Shown: positions 8,841 to 18,121, counted from the first letter of the stretch. The stretch is 64,000 nucleotides of DNA from Devosia crocina (GCF_900116545.1 NZ_FPCK01000004.1:310001-374000), one strand, 5' to 3'. The notes: generated by a model not told the origin, from the sequence alone. Numbers and translations are program-made.

Positions 8841-8885
8841 ATGTATGCGCTTACATTTCCGCTCATGTCAATTCTTGTATGGAAG
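8841..8885 (-). promoter_or_regulatory. tctC promoter with LacI-type operator and shared upstream box
   Basis: Read on the minus strand, this stretch holds CTTCCATACAAG (8874-8885), then a TTGACA -35 element, then ATGTAAGCGCATACAT (8841-8856), a GC-centred near-palindrome typical of LacI-family operators. The operator covers the expected -10 position, which suggests repression by steric blocking. The same three elements, in the same order, occur in front of the sugar-binding protein gene (10044-10086). The LacI gene at 8987 is the obvious regulator. Confidence 0.75.
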
Positions 8886-8986
8886 TTTAATTGGTGCGAA
8901 TCTGGCGCGAGATCGACGGGGAGCGCCTTGCCAGTGAAACAAGGGCGAGCCATCAATGACGCCAGGACCACCGGGACGCCAGCATT

Positions 8987-10027
8987 ATGAGAGATACGAC
9001 GTCCGAGCTTCTGACCAGGTCGCCCCGCGCGATTGACGTGGCGCGCGCCGCCGGCGTGTCTGCCGCAACGGTGTCACGGGCTTTCAATGAACCGGACAAG
9101 GTCCAGCCGCATGTGCGACAGCGCGTGATAGCGGCGGCCGAGGCGCTCGGATGGCTACCTCACGGCGCCGGCAGTGCATTGGCGCGACGCCGCAGCCTGA
9201 TCGCCGGCGCGCTCATTCCCACGCTCGCAAACGGCATCTTTGCGGCTCACGTGGCCGCGCTGCAGGAAACATTTGCCAGGGAAGGCATCAGCCTCATCGT
9301 CTCGGTGTCGAACCACGACCCGGCCCAGGCCATGCGCGACGTGCAGGCCATGCTGACGCGCGGGGTCGAGGCCATCGCGGTCGTCGGCGAGGATTTCGGC
9401 GACGCCATCTTTGACCTGATGACTGCCCGAAAAGTACCCTATGTCGTCACCCATGGCTTCAGTGCGGAAAGCCGCCACCCCACCATCGGCATCGACAATT
9501 TTCAGACTTTTCAGGAAATAACCCAGTATCTGCTTAGGCTCGGCCATCGCACCATCGGCATGATCGCGCCGACGCAGAAGAACAATTCTCGCGTCACCGC
9601 GCGTGTCGCGGGGGTTCGCACGGCGCTTGCCGAAATGGGGCTCGCCATCCGCCCGCAACATTTTTGCGAGGGCCCCTGGAGTATCCAGTTCGGGCGCGAG
9701 AGCCTCCGCGCCATTCTCGCTGCTGATGGCCCTCGGCCGACCGCAATCATTTGCGGCAATGATCAGATCGCGTTTGGGGTGCTGACCGAAGCGCACATGC
9801 AAGGCATCGCGGTGCCAGAGGAGCTTTCGATCATCGGTTTCGATGACGATCCGATCTCCGCCCACACGACGCCGCCGCTGAGCACGGTGAATATCGACCG
9901 CACGCTGATGGGGCAGCTTTCCGCCCAATACCTGCTGGCGCAGCTGCAGGGGGGCACCCCCGCCCTGCCTCCGCCGATGACAGCAACCCTGATTCCACGT
10001 GGCTCGACTGGCGCAGTTCACCCCTAG
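8987..10027 (+). CDS. LacI family transcriptional regulator
   Basis: This 346-residue repressor has an N-terminal LacI helix-turn-helix (IDVARAAGVSAATVSRAFNE, about residues 17-36) with the hinge region just after it, followed by a periplasmic-binding-protein-like sensor domain ending near TPPLSTVNIDRTLMGQ. It sits between two transcription units that share one operator sequence: the minus-strand tctC operon and the plus-strand sugar-binding protein gene. It therefore probably controls both. The start ATG at 8987 has no strong Shine-Dalgarno. The effector is unknown. Confidence 0.93.
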   Translation: MRDTTSELLTRSPRAIDVARAAGVSAATVSRAFNEPDKVQPHVRQRVIAAAEALGWLPHGAGSALARRRSLIAGALIPTLANGIFAAHVAALQETFAREGISLIVSVSNHDPAQAMRDVQAMLTRGVEAIAVVGEDFGDAIFDLMTARKVPYVVTHGFSAESRHPTIGIDNFQTFQEITQYLLRLGHRTIGMIAPTQKNNSRVTARVAGVRTALAEMGLAIRPQHFCEGPWSIQFGRESLRAILAADGPRPTAIICGNDQIAFGVLTEAHMQGIAVPEELSIIGFDDDPISAHTTPPLSTVNIDRTLMGQLSAQYLLAQLQGGTPALPPPMTATLIPRGSTGAVHP

Positions 10028-10043
10028 CCCCCGAACATTGAAT

Positions 10044-10086
10044 TCTTCCATACAAGATTGACTTGTTGAAATGTATGCGCTTACAT
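10044..10086 (+). promoter_or_regulatory. Promoter with second copy of the LacI-type operator
   Basis: CTTCCATACAAG (10044-10055) is followed by a TTGACT -35 and by ATGTATGCGCTTACAT (10071-10086). This duplicates the layout in front of tctC. TTACAT, 17 bases after the -35, is a possible -10 inside the operator. The module drives the sugar-binding protein gene at 10180. Confidence 0.75.
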
Positions 10087-10179
10087 TGATGCCGGGAGAG
10101 GCGATGATCGGAAACAGCCGACCGCAGATGGCGGCACGGTGAACCGGTCCCGCGCCAGGTCAATGTGAGGAGGAAATCA

Positions 10180-11466
10180 ATGATCGGACTATCGCGTCGG
10201 CAGTTTCTGGCTGCCGGTTCGGCCGCTGCACTTCTGGGGGCATCGGGGCTGACCCCGGCCTTTGCCCAGGGGCAGACGCTGCGGATGAGCTGGTGGGGCA
10301 ATGCCAATCGCGCCGAGCGCACCAATCAGGTCATCGACCTGTTCATCGCAGACAATCCGGGGCTGGTGGTCGAAGGGCAATCGCTGCCTGGAGGTGGCGA
10401 CTACTGGACATGGCTCGCGACCCAATCGGCCGGTGGCGCGGCGCCTGACATCATGCAGATGGATTATCGCTACATCTTCGAATATGCGGCCCGCGACGTG
10501 CTGCTGCCGCTCGATGACCTGATCGGTTCGGTCATCGACCTGTCGGACTGGCCACAGGAGCGTCTCGATGTCGGCAAGGTCGATGGCAAGATCTATGGCA
10601 TCAGCTTGGGCGCCAACAGCAGCGCGCTGGTGATCAACGAGACCGCCTTCGAGGACGCCGGAGTGGCGCTGCCGACAATCGGCACGACATGGGAGCAATT
10701 TGCCGAACTGTGCGCGCAATTGACGGCGGGCACCTCTCGCCAGGGCCTCTATGGTGCCCAGGACATGAGCGGCGCCGATCTTTCCTTCGAAATCTTTCTC
10801 CGCCAGCGTGGCAAGGAGCTTTATTCCCCAAGCGGCGACCTCGCCTTTGAAGAGGAAGATGCCCGTGCCTGGTTCGCCCTGTGGCAAGGCATGCGCCAGT
10901 CTGGCGCTTGCGTTCCGGCCGATGTGCAGGCGCTCTGGACCGGCGGCATCGACACGAGCGGGCTGACGACCGGACGGGCTGCATCGACCATCGTCGTTTC
11001 CAATCAGCTCGTTGCCTACCAGAACGCCACGACGGATCGGCTGGGCATGACCGGTGTACCGGTATTGGCCGACGGCCAGCCCGGGCAGTATCTGAAGCCC
11101 TCGATGTATTTCAGCCTCGGCGCCAAAACCAGCGAAGCAGAAACCGCTGGCCGCTTCCTCGATTTCTTCCTCAATAACGAGGAGGCCAAGACCATTCTGG
11201 GGGTCGAGCGCGGGGTGCCGGAATCGCCAGCCACACGCGCCTTCCTCGCCCCCGATTTGGACGATGCCTCCAATATCGCTATCGCCTATCTCGACAGCCT
11301 CGGCCCACTGGTCGGGCCGCTTCCACCGGCGCCGCCAAAGGGTGCGGGCGAGGCCTGGACAATTCTTCAGGGTATTGCCGAAGAGATCGCCTTTGAGGTG
11401 AAATCGGTCGAGCAGGGCGCTTCGGACCTCATGTCAGGCATGGAAGCGGCTCTCGCCCGCGCCTGA
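10180..11466 (+). CDS. Extracellular sugar-binding protein (ABC type, orphan)
   Basis: This substrate-binding protein of about 428 residues belongs to the MalE/UgpB-like cluster 1. The start at ATG 10180 is set by AGGAGGAAATCA directly upstream. The N-terminus MIGLSRRQFLAAGSAAALLG is a Tat signal. The body has the usual pattern of a sugar-binding protein (a LRMSWWGNANR start, PDIMQMDYRYIFEYAARD, and a C-terminal FLDFFLNNEEAK). No ABC permease or ATPase gene follows; the next genes are on the opposite strand. It may use the permeases of another locus, such as 15.7-16.6 kb, or act as a sensor. Its operator copies that of the tctC operon. Confidence 0.9.
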   Translation: MIGLSRRQFLAAGSAAALLGASGLTPAFAQGQTLRMSWWGNANRAERTNQVIDLFIADNPGLVVEGQSLPGGGDYWTWLATQSAGGAAPDIMQMDYRYIFEYAARDVLLPLDDLIGSVIDLSDWPQERLDVGKVDGKIYGISLGANSSALVINETAFEDAGVALPTIGTTWEQFAELCAQLTAGTSRQGLYGAQDMSGADLSFEIFLRQRGKELYSPSGDLAFEEEDARAWFALWQGMRQSGACVPADVQALWTGGIDTSGLTTGRAASTIVVSNQLVAYQNATTDRLGMTGVPVLADGQPGQYLKPSMYFSLGAKTSEAETAGRFLDFFLNNEEAKTILGVERGVPESPATRAFLAPDLDDASNIAIAYLDSLGPLVGPLPPAPPKGAGEAWTILQGIAEEIAFEVKSVEQGASDLMSGMEAALARA

Positions 11467-11472
11467 ACTCCC

Positions 11473-11511
11473 GGCCTGGCCGGCGCCCTCCCCTTAACCG
11501 CCGGCCCGGCC
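11473..11511 (+). terminator. GC-rich hairpin after the sugar-binding protein gene
   Basis: GGCCTGGCCGGCG (11473-11485) pairs with CGCCGGCCCGGCC (11499-11511) with one mismatch across a 13-base loop. It begins a few bases after the stop codon. No U-run follows, so it is either a weak terminator or a message-stabilising element. Confidence 0.55.
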
Positions 11512-11880
11512 AACATCTCGGCGAAATGACCGTAAAGCAGACGTGTTGGGATAGTCCAAATCCCAACCTTATCTGCTCTAACCATCTCAAGTTGAGGGAT
11601 GCCCGTCCCATGCGGCAATCCGTAGATGACTTGGACCAACGGCGTCGCTGAAGCTCACGACTGGTCCGGGCCAAGCTTTTGAGACGTCGCTGGCGAAGTG
11701 TTTATGGACGCTTGAGTGGAAGCTGTAGGCCGAGCATCGTAGCATAGAGCAAAGTGTAGCTCCTCAAAACGACAGAGCCTCGCTCTCTCCAAACGAAACC
11801 GTGAGGGATTTAACGGGCGATGGAGGCGCTCAGAAAATTACAACCGTCTGAGCGCAATTGGGTCGTATCGAAGCCGATCA

Positions 11881-12000
11881 GCAATGCGCCCCATCCCGGT
11901 CGTCTAGGACCCTTCTGCACTTTCCCAAAAGCTGCCATCCCTCGACGAAGCGCCACACGGCTGAAACGGGGTGGTTTGCGGACCAGCGGGTTTTGGTCGG
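11881..12000 (+). repeat. Dispersed GCGCCCCATTCC repeat, copy B
   Basis: This copy starts GCAATGCGCCCCATCCCGG, then GGACCCTTCTGCACTTTC and AAAAGCTGCCATCCC. It is closely similar to copy G at 63.76 kb over about 100 bases, including the GAAGCG and GGGGTGG stretches downstream. It lies between the 3-prime ends of two convergent genes. Confidence 0.75.
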
Positions 12001-12078
12001 CAACGCTTTGGCGTCGCGCAAAGACGCGGCGGTCTAAGCGTCAATTGCTCGTCTAAATTGGGTGATGGCTTGTCCGGT

Positions 12079-13704
12079 TCATTTCAGTCGACTTTCATTC
12101 AAAAGACCCGCGCGTTCCAGCGAGGGAAGCGCAGTGGAGGCGATATGGCCATTGATACGTTTTAGGTCCCGCAGGAGATCGAGGTGAATGGAACTGGTCG
12201 CCAGGCTTCCCGCGTCCCCGGACCTCAAACGTTCAAGATGCTTGCGGCGCGACTCCTGCTCGATGCGGCGAACGTCGAGTTTGGTCGAAAAGAGCTTGCG
12301 GGCCAGTTCGATGTCGCCGTCGAGAAACAGGGTTTCGGCGACGTTCAAATTGCCGAGAATCTGCTCGAACAGGTGCTCGATCTCTGCAAACCCCTCCTTT
12401 GAGAAACGCGTGCCCATGCGGATATTCTTAAGCAGCAGCGGCACAAGGCTGCGCTGGATGACATCGCCTATATGCTCGAGGTTGATGGTATAGGCCGTGA
12501 TGTCCTCGACGCGCCGACGTTCCTGACGTTCGAGGTCGTCGAGGCTCAGCCGGGAAAGATAGAGCTTCACGGCCTCCTGAAGTACATCGACCCGATGGTC
12601 GATGGCGGACGCCGAACGACAGGCAGCCTCGTCGGCGGAGCGCAATCCGCCCAGGGTGGCGGTGAGCATCTGCCGCACCATGTCGGTAATGCGCAGGCTC
12701 TCGCGCATGGCGGCGGCAATGGCGGCTTTGGGTTCAGCCAGCGCCTTTTCATTTAGATGATGGGGGCCATCGGCCGGACTGGCTCGCAGGGGTGCGAGCC
12801 AGGAGACCAATCTGCTGATCGGCCCCAGCAGCGGCAAGGCCGCCGCGGCGAGCGAGAGGTTGAATGCAATATGGGCTTGCACCGCCAGGCTTGCCGGGTC
12901 GAGCCATGCCAACCGGGCACCGATGAGCCATGCACAGGACGCCACCGCGATTGCTCCTACGCCACGCACCAAGAGGTTCGCCAACGCCATTTGCCGACCG
13001 GCACCGCCAAGCGTCATTAGAAACGGCGGGAGAGCCCCCCCGAGATTGGCTCCCGCAATTAGCAGCAGGCAAAGCTCAGGACCGACCAGGCCTCCTGCGG
13101 CCAAGCTTGCGACGAAGAGGACGATGGCAAGGCTTGAGGCCGCTAGGGCGGCGAGCGCGGCAGAGATCAGGATTGCGACCACGGGCGCGTCCTCGACCAG
13201 CACCAGCATGACTTGAAAGGCGGGAGCCTGTTGCAGCGGTGCTGACGCTTCCTTTAGCAGCGCAAGCGATAGCAGCATCAGCGCCAATCCTATGGCAGCA
13301 TTTCCGGTTCCCTCGGCGGCCGCGTTTCTGCCGAAGCGCCGCAATCCGAGCCCCAGCACCAGTGCCACAGGCGATAGCCAATCGAGTTCGAAGGCCAGAA
13401 TCTGACTGACAAGGCTGGTCCCGACATTGGCCCCCAGCATGGCGGCCTGGGCCATGACCAAGCTGACCAGCCCGGCGGAAACGAAACCGGCCATGAGCGC
13501 CGCGGTTGCCGTGCTGCTCTGCAAGACCATAGTGACAAGCAGACCTAAGACGAAAGCCTGCCCCCGATTGTCCGCACCATTGGCCAACAAAAGGCGAAGG
13601 CGCGCACCCAGCGCCGCTTCGAGGCCGCCCTTGAGCAGGGAGAGCCCAAACAGCAGCAAGCTCACGGCTCCTCCGAGGCTGATGAGGACAAGATTGGCTT
13701 GCAT
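12079..13704 (-). CDS. Na/Pi cotransporter family protein with PhoU-like domain
   Basis: This 541-residue protein has an N-terminal membrane half with two Na/Pi-cotransporter repeats. QSSTATAALMAGF (about residues 60-75) is the QSS signature, and a second inverted copy lies near GANLGGALPPFL. The C-terminal cytoplasmic half is PhoU-like and helical. Family members move phosphate with sodium, and the PhoU-domain types are often linked to phosphate homeostasis or efflux. I chose the ATG at 13704, eight bases after the ROK gene, so it is the last gene of the ABC sugar operon. The context suggests handling of phosphate released from an imported organophosphate. Confidence 0.88.
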   Translation of the reverse strand: MQANLVLISLGGAVSLLLFGLSLLKGGLEAALGARLRLLLANGADNRGQAFVLGLLVTMVLQSSTATAALMAGFVSAGLVSLVMAQAAMLGANVGTSLVSQILAFELDWLSPVALVLGLGLRRFGRNAAAEGTGNAAIGLALMLLSLALLKEASAPLQQAPAFQVMLVLVEDAPVVAILISAALAALAASSLAIVLFVASLAAGGLVGPELCLLLIAGANLGGALPPFLMTLGGAGRQMALANLLVRGVGAIAVASCAWLIGARLAWLDPASLAVQAHIAFNLSLAAAALPLLGPISRLVSWLAPLRASPADGPHHLNEKALAEPKAAIAAAMRESLRITDMVRQMLTATLGGLRSADEAACRSASAIDHRVDVLQEAVKLYLSRLSLDDLERQERRRVEDITAYTINLEHIGDVIQRSLVPLLLKNIRMGTRFSKEGFAEIEHLFEQILGNLNVAETLFLDGDIELARKLFSTKLDVRRIEQESRRKHLERLRSGDAGSLATSSIHLDLLRDLKRINGHIASTALPSLERAGLLNESRLK

Positions 13705-13712
13705 GGCCTTGG

Positions 13713-14909
13713 TCAGACGTATTTCGAACTGAGCTGGTCGAGCCCTGCACCACCGGCCAGGTACCGACTCATCGCCAACGCACAGGCGCCTGATTCCATG
13801 GCGACGGACTCGAGGACTTCGATCCTCGGCGGCCGCAACAGTTTGTCCGCTGCGCGACCAGACAACAGCATAGTTCCGTGCGGCAGCAGATCGATCCCCG
13901 CAACCATCTGCCTGGCGATGTCTCTTGGAAAACGGGCGCACACGAAAACTGTATCGACGTCAATCAGATAGGTCGCGGCTTGCATGGCAGGCTGCAACTC
14001 GGCCCCGGCCCGTCTGCACCAGTCCAAGAGCTGGGTTCGGTCCTCTTGGGAAAGCGCCCCCAACCCTTGCCAGTCCGCAAAATCCGGCTTGCCCAGAAGC
14101 GCGGTGATGCGCCCGCGCGATGGCCGATAATCCCCATCCGGAATGAGTGCGCCGATTTCGCCCGCGTTGCCATAGGCCCCTTCTGCCAGGCGGCCATCAA
14201 CCACGAGGGCGCCGCCGATACCATTTCCGATATAGACAAACAGAGCGTTGCGGACTGCATTTGGTCCGAGGGCCCTGATACTGCCCATGGCCACGGCGCG
14301 GGCGTTGTTACACACAGTTACGTCGAGTTCATACCGCTGCTCAAACACCGTGCGCAAATTAATTCCGGCCCAGGCGGCAGGCATCTCGCGGGACACTACG
14401 GATCGGCCGGGCTGCACGAAGAAACCCTTTGCCGCAACGCCCATGCCGACGAGCCTGGTATGCGCCGCGATACGTTCGAAATTAGAATCGATCATCGTCG
14501 TGGCCCGCGCCAAAGCGTCGTCCGGGTGGCCGAAGCCGCCTGTGGCCTCTTCCTCAAAAAGCACTGTTCCGTCGAGGTCTTCCAGGGTGAGGGCAATCCG
14601 GGTGTCGGACAGCGACAGGCCCAGGCTGGCCAGACTTGCTTTCCTGTACGAGAGATTGCGGGCAGGCTGACCCCTTGTGCCGCTATGAACCGGCTCTTCG
14701 TCCAGCAACTCGTCGGCAACCAGTGACCGGGTGGCGCGCGACATGGTTTGGGGAGACAATCCCAATTCGTCTGCGAGCGACAGCCGGTTTGTCGAACCGC
14801 TTCGGGCCACCGCGGCCACGATCTGCCTCTGACCCCAATTCAGATGCTGCGCCTGAGCGTTCTGCGCCGCCCTGGACGATGGAATGACTGGCGTGTCGAC
14901 GATGGTCAT
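13713..14909 (-). CDS. ROK family transcriptional regulator
   Basis: This protein of about 398 residues has an N-terminal MarR-like helix-turn-helix (STNRLSLADELGLSPQTMSR, about residues 38-57) and a ROK sugar-kinase-like domain. The signature region GNGIGGALVVDGRLAEGAYG is present. The ROK zinc site CxCGxxGCxE is not evident, as in several regulatory ROK proteins. ATG 14909 overlaps the stop of the upstream permease gene (ATGA), so it is co-transcribed with the transporter it most likely regulates. Confidence 0.9.
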   Translation of the reverse strand: MTIVDTPVIPSSRAAQNAQAQHLNWGQRQIVAAVARSGSTNRLSLADELGLSPQTMSRATRSLVADELLDEEPVHSGTRGQPARNLSYRKASLASLGLSLSDTRIALTLEDLDGTVLFEEEATGGFGHPDDALARATTMIDSNFERIAAHTRLVGMGVAAKGFFVQPGRSVVSREMPAAWAGINLRTVFEQRYELDVTVCNNARAVAMGSIRALGPNAVRNALFVYIGNGIGGALVVDGRLAEGAYGNAGEIGALIPDGDYRPSRGRITALLGKPDFADWQGLGALSQEDRTQLLDWCRRAGAELQPAMQAATYLIDVDTVFVCARFPRDIARQMVAGIDLLPHGTMLLSGRAADKLLRPPRIEVLESVAMESGACALAMSRYLAGGAGLDQLSSKYV

Positions 14910-15760
14910 CCTTTGACGCCTCCGCCGGCAAAGCCCTGAAGCACATAGCGTTGGCAGAGGACATAGATCAGCACGAGCGGCAAGGTCGAGATTACCGAGC
15001 CGGCCATCAACAGCGTCCAATCTGCTTCGAACTCGCTGACGAAACTCATGAGACCGATGGGCACCGTGTGCATGGAGGGCGTGTTGAGATAGAGTAGCGG
15101 CCGCAAAAGCTCGTCCCAATTGTTGATGAATGCAATCACGAAGATGGACACCAATGCCGGCCGGGCGAGCGGCAGATAGATAGTCAGGAAAATTCTGAAG
15201 GGTCGCGCGCCGTCGACACGGGCCGCCTCGCCATAGTCGGCTGGCAGACTGGCGAAATATTCGCGCAGCATGAACGTGCCGAACGATCCGACCAGGAATG
15301 ACGGCACGATCAGCGGCAGGTAGGTATCGATCCAACCTAGGCCGCGCATGATCAGGAATTCTGGAATGATCGTCACCTCCGTGGGCACGAAGGCAGTCGC
15401 GAGGATGGCCGCGAAGATCACGTTCTTGCCCGGCAGTTCCATGCGCGCGAAGGCATATCCTGCCAGGGCGCAGGTGATCACCTGTCCCGTGGCTGCCAGG
15501 GTCGATACAAAGAGCGAATTGAGAAAATACCCGAAGAAGTTGCGATTGCCTAAGACCTCGGAATAGTTGCCGAACGGGTCGTCGGAAAACAGCTTCGAGG
15601 GATAGAATGTCGGCGGCAGTCGGAAGATATCGGCGGGGATCTTGAAGCTGGTGATCAGCATCCAGAAGAATGGCATCAGCGTGACAACGCCATAGGCGCC
15701 AAGCGCCAGATACAGCATGGTCAGCGTCGATAGGTTCGAGGCTTTGTGCGGCTTACTCAT
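14906..15760 (-). CDS. Carbohydrate ABC transporter permease (MalG/UgpE type)
   Basis: This 284-residue inner-membrane permease has six predicted helices and the cytoplasmic EAA loop near YGEAARVDGARPFRIFLTI, which docks to the ATPase. The C-terminal end (YVLCQRYVLQGFAGGGVKG) is the MalG-type tail. It overlaps the MalF-type gene by eight bases and the ROK gene by four. Together with the binding protein at 16.7 kb and the ATPase at 19.0 kb it forms a complete CUT1 importer. Confidence 0.93.
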   Translation of the reverse strand: MSKPHKASNLSTLTMLYLALGAYGVVTLMPFFWMLITSFKIPADIFRLPPTFYPSKLFSDDPFGNYSEVLGNRNFFGYFLNSLFVSTLAATGQVITCALAGYAFARMELPGKNVIFAAILATAFVPTEVTIIPEFLIMRGLGWIDTYLPLIVPSFLVGSFGTFMLREYFASLPADYGEAARVDGARPFRIFLTIYLPLARPALVSIFVIAFINNWDELLRPLLYLNTPSMHTVPIGLMSFVSEFEADWTLLMAGSVISTLPLVLIYVLCQRYVLQGFAGGGVKG

Positions 15761-16634
15761 AGACCCATCTCCGGCGGAAGTAGAAGTTGATCAGGGTCAC
15801 AAGTCCCGTGACGAAGCACAGCAGGTAAGCCAGCGCCGAGGCGTAGCCCATGTCGAACTGCACGAAGGCGTTCTGGTAGATATAGAAGGACAGGGTCGTT
15901 GACGCACGGTTGGGCCCACCATTGGTCAGCGCATAGGTGATCTCGAATGTCTGCGTGGAGCGCACCAGCGCCAAGATGAGTACGAAGAACAGGCTTCGTG
16001 ACAAGAGCGGCAGCGTTATGGTGTGGAAGCGTCGCCAGGGCCTTGCCCCGTCGATCCGCGCCGCTTCGTAGACCGTAGGATCTATGGTTTGCAGGCCCGC
16101 GAGCAGCAGCAGCATAAAAAAGCCTGCGTCCTTCCAGATCGCCACAATGGCGACAGCCGGCAGCGCCCACGCCGGATCGGCCAACCATGCAGGCGGGTCG
16201 GTCCAGCCGATAGTCTCAAGCAGGTGGTTGAGCAGGCCGAAGCGCGTCGAGAAGATCCACCGCCAGGTCAGCGTTATGGCCACCGTGGAGGTGATGTAGG
16301 GCAGAAAGAACGCCCCTCGGAAAAACGCCGAGCTCCTGAGGCCGTTGTTGAGGAGAACGGCAAGCGCCAGCGACAGTGCAATGACGCCGGGCACATAGAT
16401 CGCCGTGTAATAGGCAGTATTGCCCAACACCTGCAGGGAGACGGGCGAAGACAGGATATGAGCATAGTTGGACAACCCGACCCACTTGACCTGATCGAAT
16501 ATGCGCCATTCGGCAAACGAGAGAGCGAATGCCCAGATAATAGGGATTATGCGAAAGAGCAGTAATCCCGCCACCGCGGGCAACAAAAAGAGCATCGCGG
16601 GCGCGTATCGGCGCAGGTCACGAGCGGAAACCAT
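15753..16634 (-). CDS. Carbohydrate ABC transporter permease (MalF/UgpA type)
   Basis: This permease of about 293 residues has six predicted helices and an EAA loop at YEAARIDGARPWRRFHTI. I chose ATG 16634 (MVSARDLRRYAP), which gives the normal family length and lies 53 bp after the binding-protein gene. It pairs with the MalG-type permease in a CUT1 ABC importer of sugars or polyol phosphates. Confidence 0.93.
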   Translation of the reverse strand: MVSARDLRRYAPAMLFLLPAVAGLLLFRIIPIIWAFALSFAEWRIFDQVKWVGLSNYAHILSSPVSLQVLGNTAYYTAIYVPGVIALSLALAVLLNNGLRSSAFFRGAFFLPYITSTVAITLTWRWIFSTRFGLLNHLLETIGWTDPPAWLADPAWALPAVAIVAIWKDAGFFMLLLLAGLQTIDPTVYEAARIDGARPWRRFHTITLPLLSRSLFFVLILALVRSTQTFEITYALTNGGPNRASTTLSFYIYQNAFVQFDMGYASALAYLLCFVTGLVTLINFYFRRRWVYE

Positions 16635-16687
16635 GAGATCAACCTTGCTGGTGGCCGGCCGGAACAGGTCCCGGCCGGCTTGAGAGA

Positions 16688-17962
16688 TCAGCGCGAAAGG
16701 ATGTCGTTGCCGTAGGCCACTGCTGCGGCCAAGGCATCGTCCAGCGCCTTGCGGCCGTTGAGAACTTCGTCGAGCTCTCCATTCATGCCGCCCGAACCCG
16801 AGGCGCCGTATCCGCGCCATGCGCTCCAGTCATCAGAAAAGCCCGAATAGGCGGCCTTACCGCCCATTTCGAGCAGCAGTGATTTTTCGGCGGGCAACAT
16901 GCCTTCTTCGAGCCAGGCACGGTCTTGCGCGACGGGAATGTAGGCGGGCACTTTGCCGCCCGGAAAGTCAGACGCCTGACGGCCTGGCCCTGACATGTGC
17001 AAAACGAACTGCCAGGCCAAGTCCTGATGCGCGCTATCCTTGGTAACCGAGAGCATGTCGGCCCAAGCATAGACTCGGGCGGTTTCCTCGGTGGCGTCCG
17101 GCCCCAGAGGCACTTCGGACATGCCCCATTCGAACTGATCGGCGATGACCTGACGATTGTTGTCGATCTGCCAGGATCCGTCGACCCACATGGCCGCCAT
17201 GCCCAGTCCGAATACGTCTTGCGGGCGAATGCCCTCCAGGTCCTTGGGCATGGGAGCGGACTTCTCCTCCATCACCAGAGAGACAAGGAATTCCATGGCC
17301 TTGATGGCTTCCGGAGTTGGGTCGATAGCCGCTCTGTCCTCGGTCAGCAGCAGGCCGGCATTGCGGAAAATCCACGGCTCGACATTGGTGTAGCGGCCGT
17401 CAAACCAGAAACCCCACTGTTCGGGCCGCCCATCGCCATTTTCGTCGATGGTCAGAGCCTTTGCAGCGGCGCGGAAGTCTTCCCAGGACCAGGCGGTGGT
17501 TGGATACTCAACCCCGGCCGCGTCGAAGGCATCCTTGTTGAAATAGAGAACAGGCGCGACCCAGTTCTGCGGAAAAGCGAAGGTCGATCCGTCGACCTGT
17601 CCGAAACCCAGCGCGCTCTCATAGAAGGCGCCGGTATCCACCTCAGCAAGGTACTCATCCAGTGCGGACAGGTTTCCGGCACGCGCCCATTGCTGCACGA
17701 AGGCAGAGGACATGGCCATCACATCGGGTAGGTCGCCAGCAGCGGCGCGGGCCGAAAGGCTTCGCCAGTATTCTGACGACGGCATGGCCTGGGCTTCAAT
17801 GCGAACCCCCGGATTGGCGGCTTCGAATGCAGCGATGACCGGGCGCTCCGCTTCCAGTGCCGGCACCGAAAGCTGCATGTAGCGGAGCGTTACCTGCTCC
17901 TGTGCTGCCACTCCACAAGTGCCGGCGAGCGCCGCTAGAGTCGCCAATCGCAAAATTTTCAT
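16688..17962 (-). CDS. ABC transporter sugar-binding protein (UgpB/MalE type)
   Basis: This periplasmic binding protein of about 424 residues begins with a short Sec signal (MKILRLATLAALAGTCGVAA then QEQV). I chose ATG 17962. The body carries the family pattern AAFEAANPGVRIEAQ, GDLPDVMAMSSAF and MAAMWVDGSWQIDNNR. It is the first gene of the minus-strand operon SBP, permease, permease, ROK, Na/Pi. The ATPase and a PHP phosphoesterase are divergent, which suggests that an organic phosphate or its sugar moiety is imported. The ligand is not defined by sequence. Confidence 0.92.
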   Translation of the reverse strand: MKILRLATLAALAGTCGVAAQEQVTLRYMQLSVPALEAERPVIAAFEAANPGVRIEAQAMPSSEYWRSLSARAAAGDLPDVMAMSSAFVQQWARAGNLSALDEYLAEVDTGAFYESALGFGQVDGSTFAFPQNWVAPVLYFNKDAFDAAGVEYPTTAWSWEDFRAAAKALTIDENGDGRPEQWGFWFDGRYTNVEPWIFRNAGLLLTEDRAAIDPTPEAIKAMEFLVSLVMEEKSAPMPKDLEGIRPQDVFGLGMAAMWVDGSWQIDNNRQVIADQFEWGMSEVPLGPDATEETARVYAWADMLSVTKDSAHQDLAWQFVLHMSGPGRQASDFPGGKVPAYIPVAQDRAWLEEGMLPAEKSLLLEMGGKAAYSGFSDDWSAWRGYGASGSGGMNGELDEVLNGRKALDDALAAAVAYGNDILSR

Positions 17963-18006
17963 CTTCGTTTCCCTTCCCTTGAAATCGCGGACAGAGCGTC
18001 TGGACA

Positions 18007-18032
18007 TTTTAATCTTACCATGCGATTTAATT
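18007..18032. promoter_or_regulatory. Candidate operator in the divergent SBP / PHP promoter
   Basis: TTTTAATC (18007-18014) and GATTTAATT (18024-18032) form an imperfect AT-rich inverted repeat with a nine-base spacer. AT-rich inverted repeats of this kind are typical of ROK regulators such as NagC and Mlc. A ROK regulator is encoded in the divergent operon. This is a weak candidate. Confidence 0.3.
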
Positions 18033-18121
18033 GATACTTCTCTAACTTCCCCGGAATGTCCAGAGGGTAGTGCGCACTATTTTTCGGATGGCCAACCATC
18101 CCGCTTTAGGAAGACAGTTCT

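Larger units (their letters stand above)
11467..12078. other. Non-coding region between convergent genes
   Basis: I see no supportable gene in this 612-base stretch. It contains a strong hairpin just after the binding-protein gene and repeat copy B near its right end. The rest has short open frames without recognisable protein features. Confidence 0.6.

Noticed and set aside
11367..11674. Small minus-strand open frames after the sugar-binding protein gene
   Set aside because: They overlap the hairpin and the end of a real gene, and show no conserved protein features.
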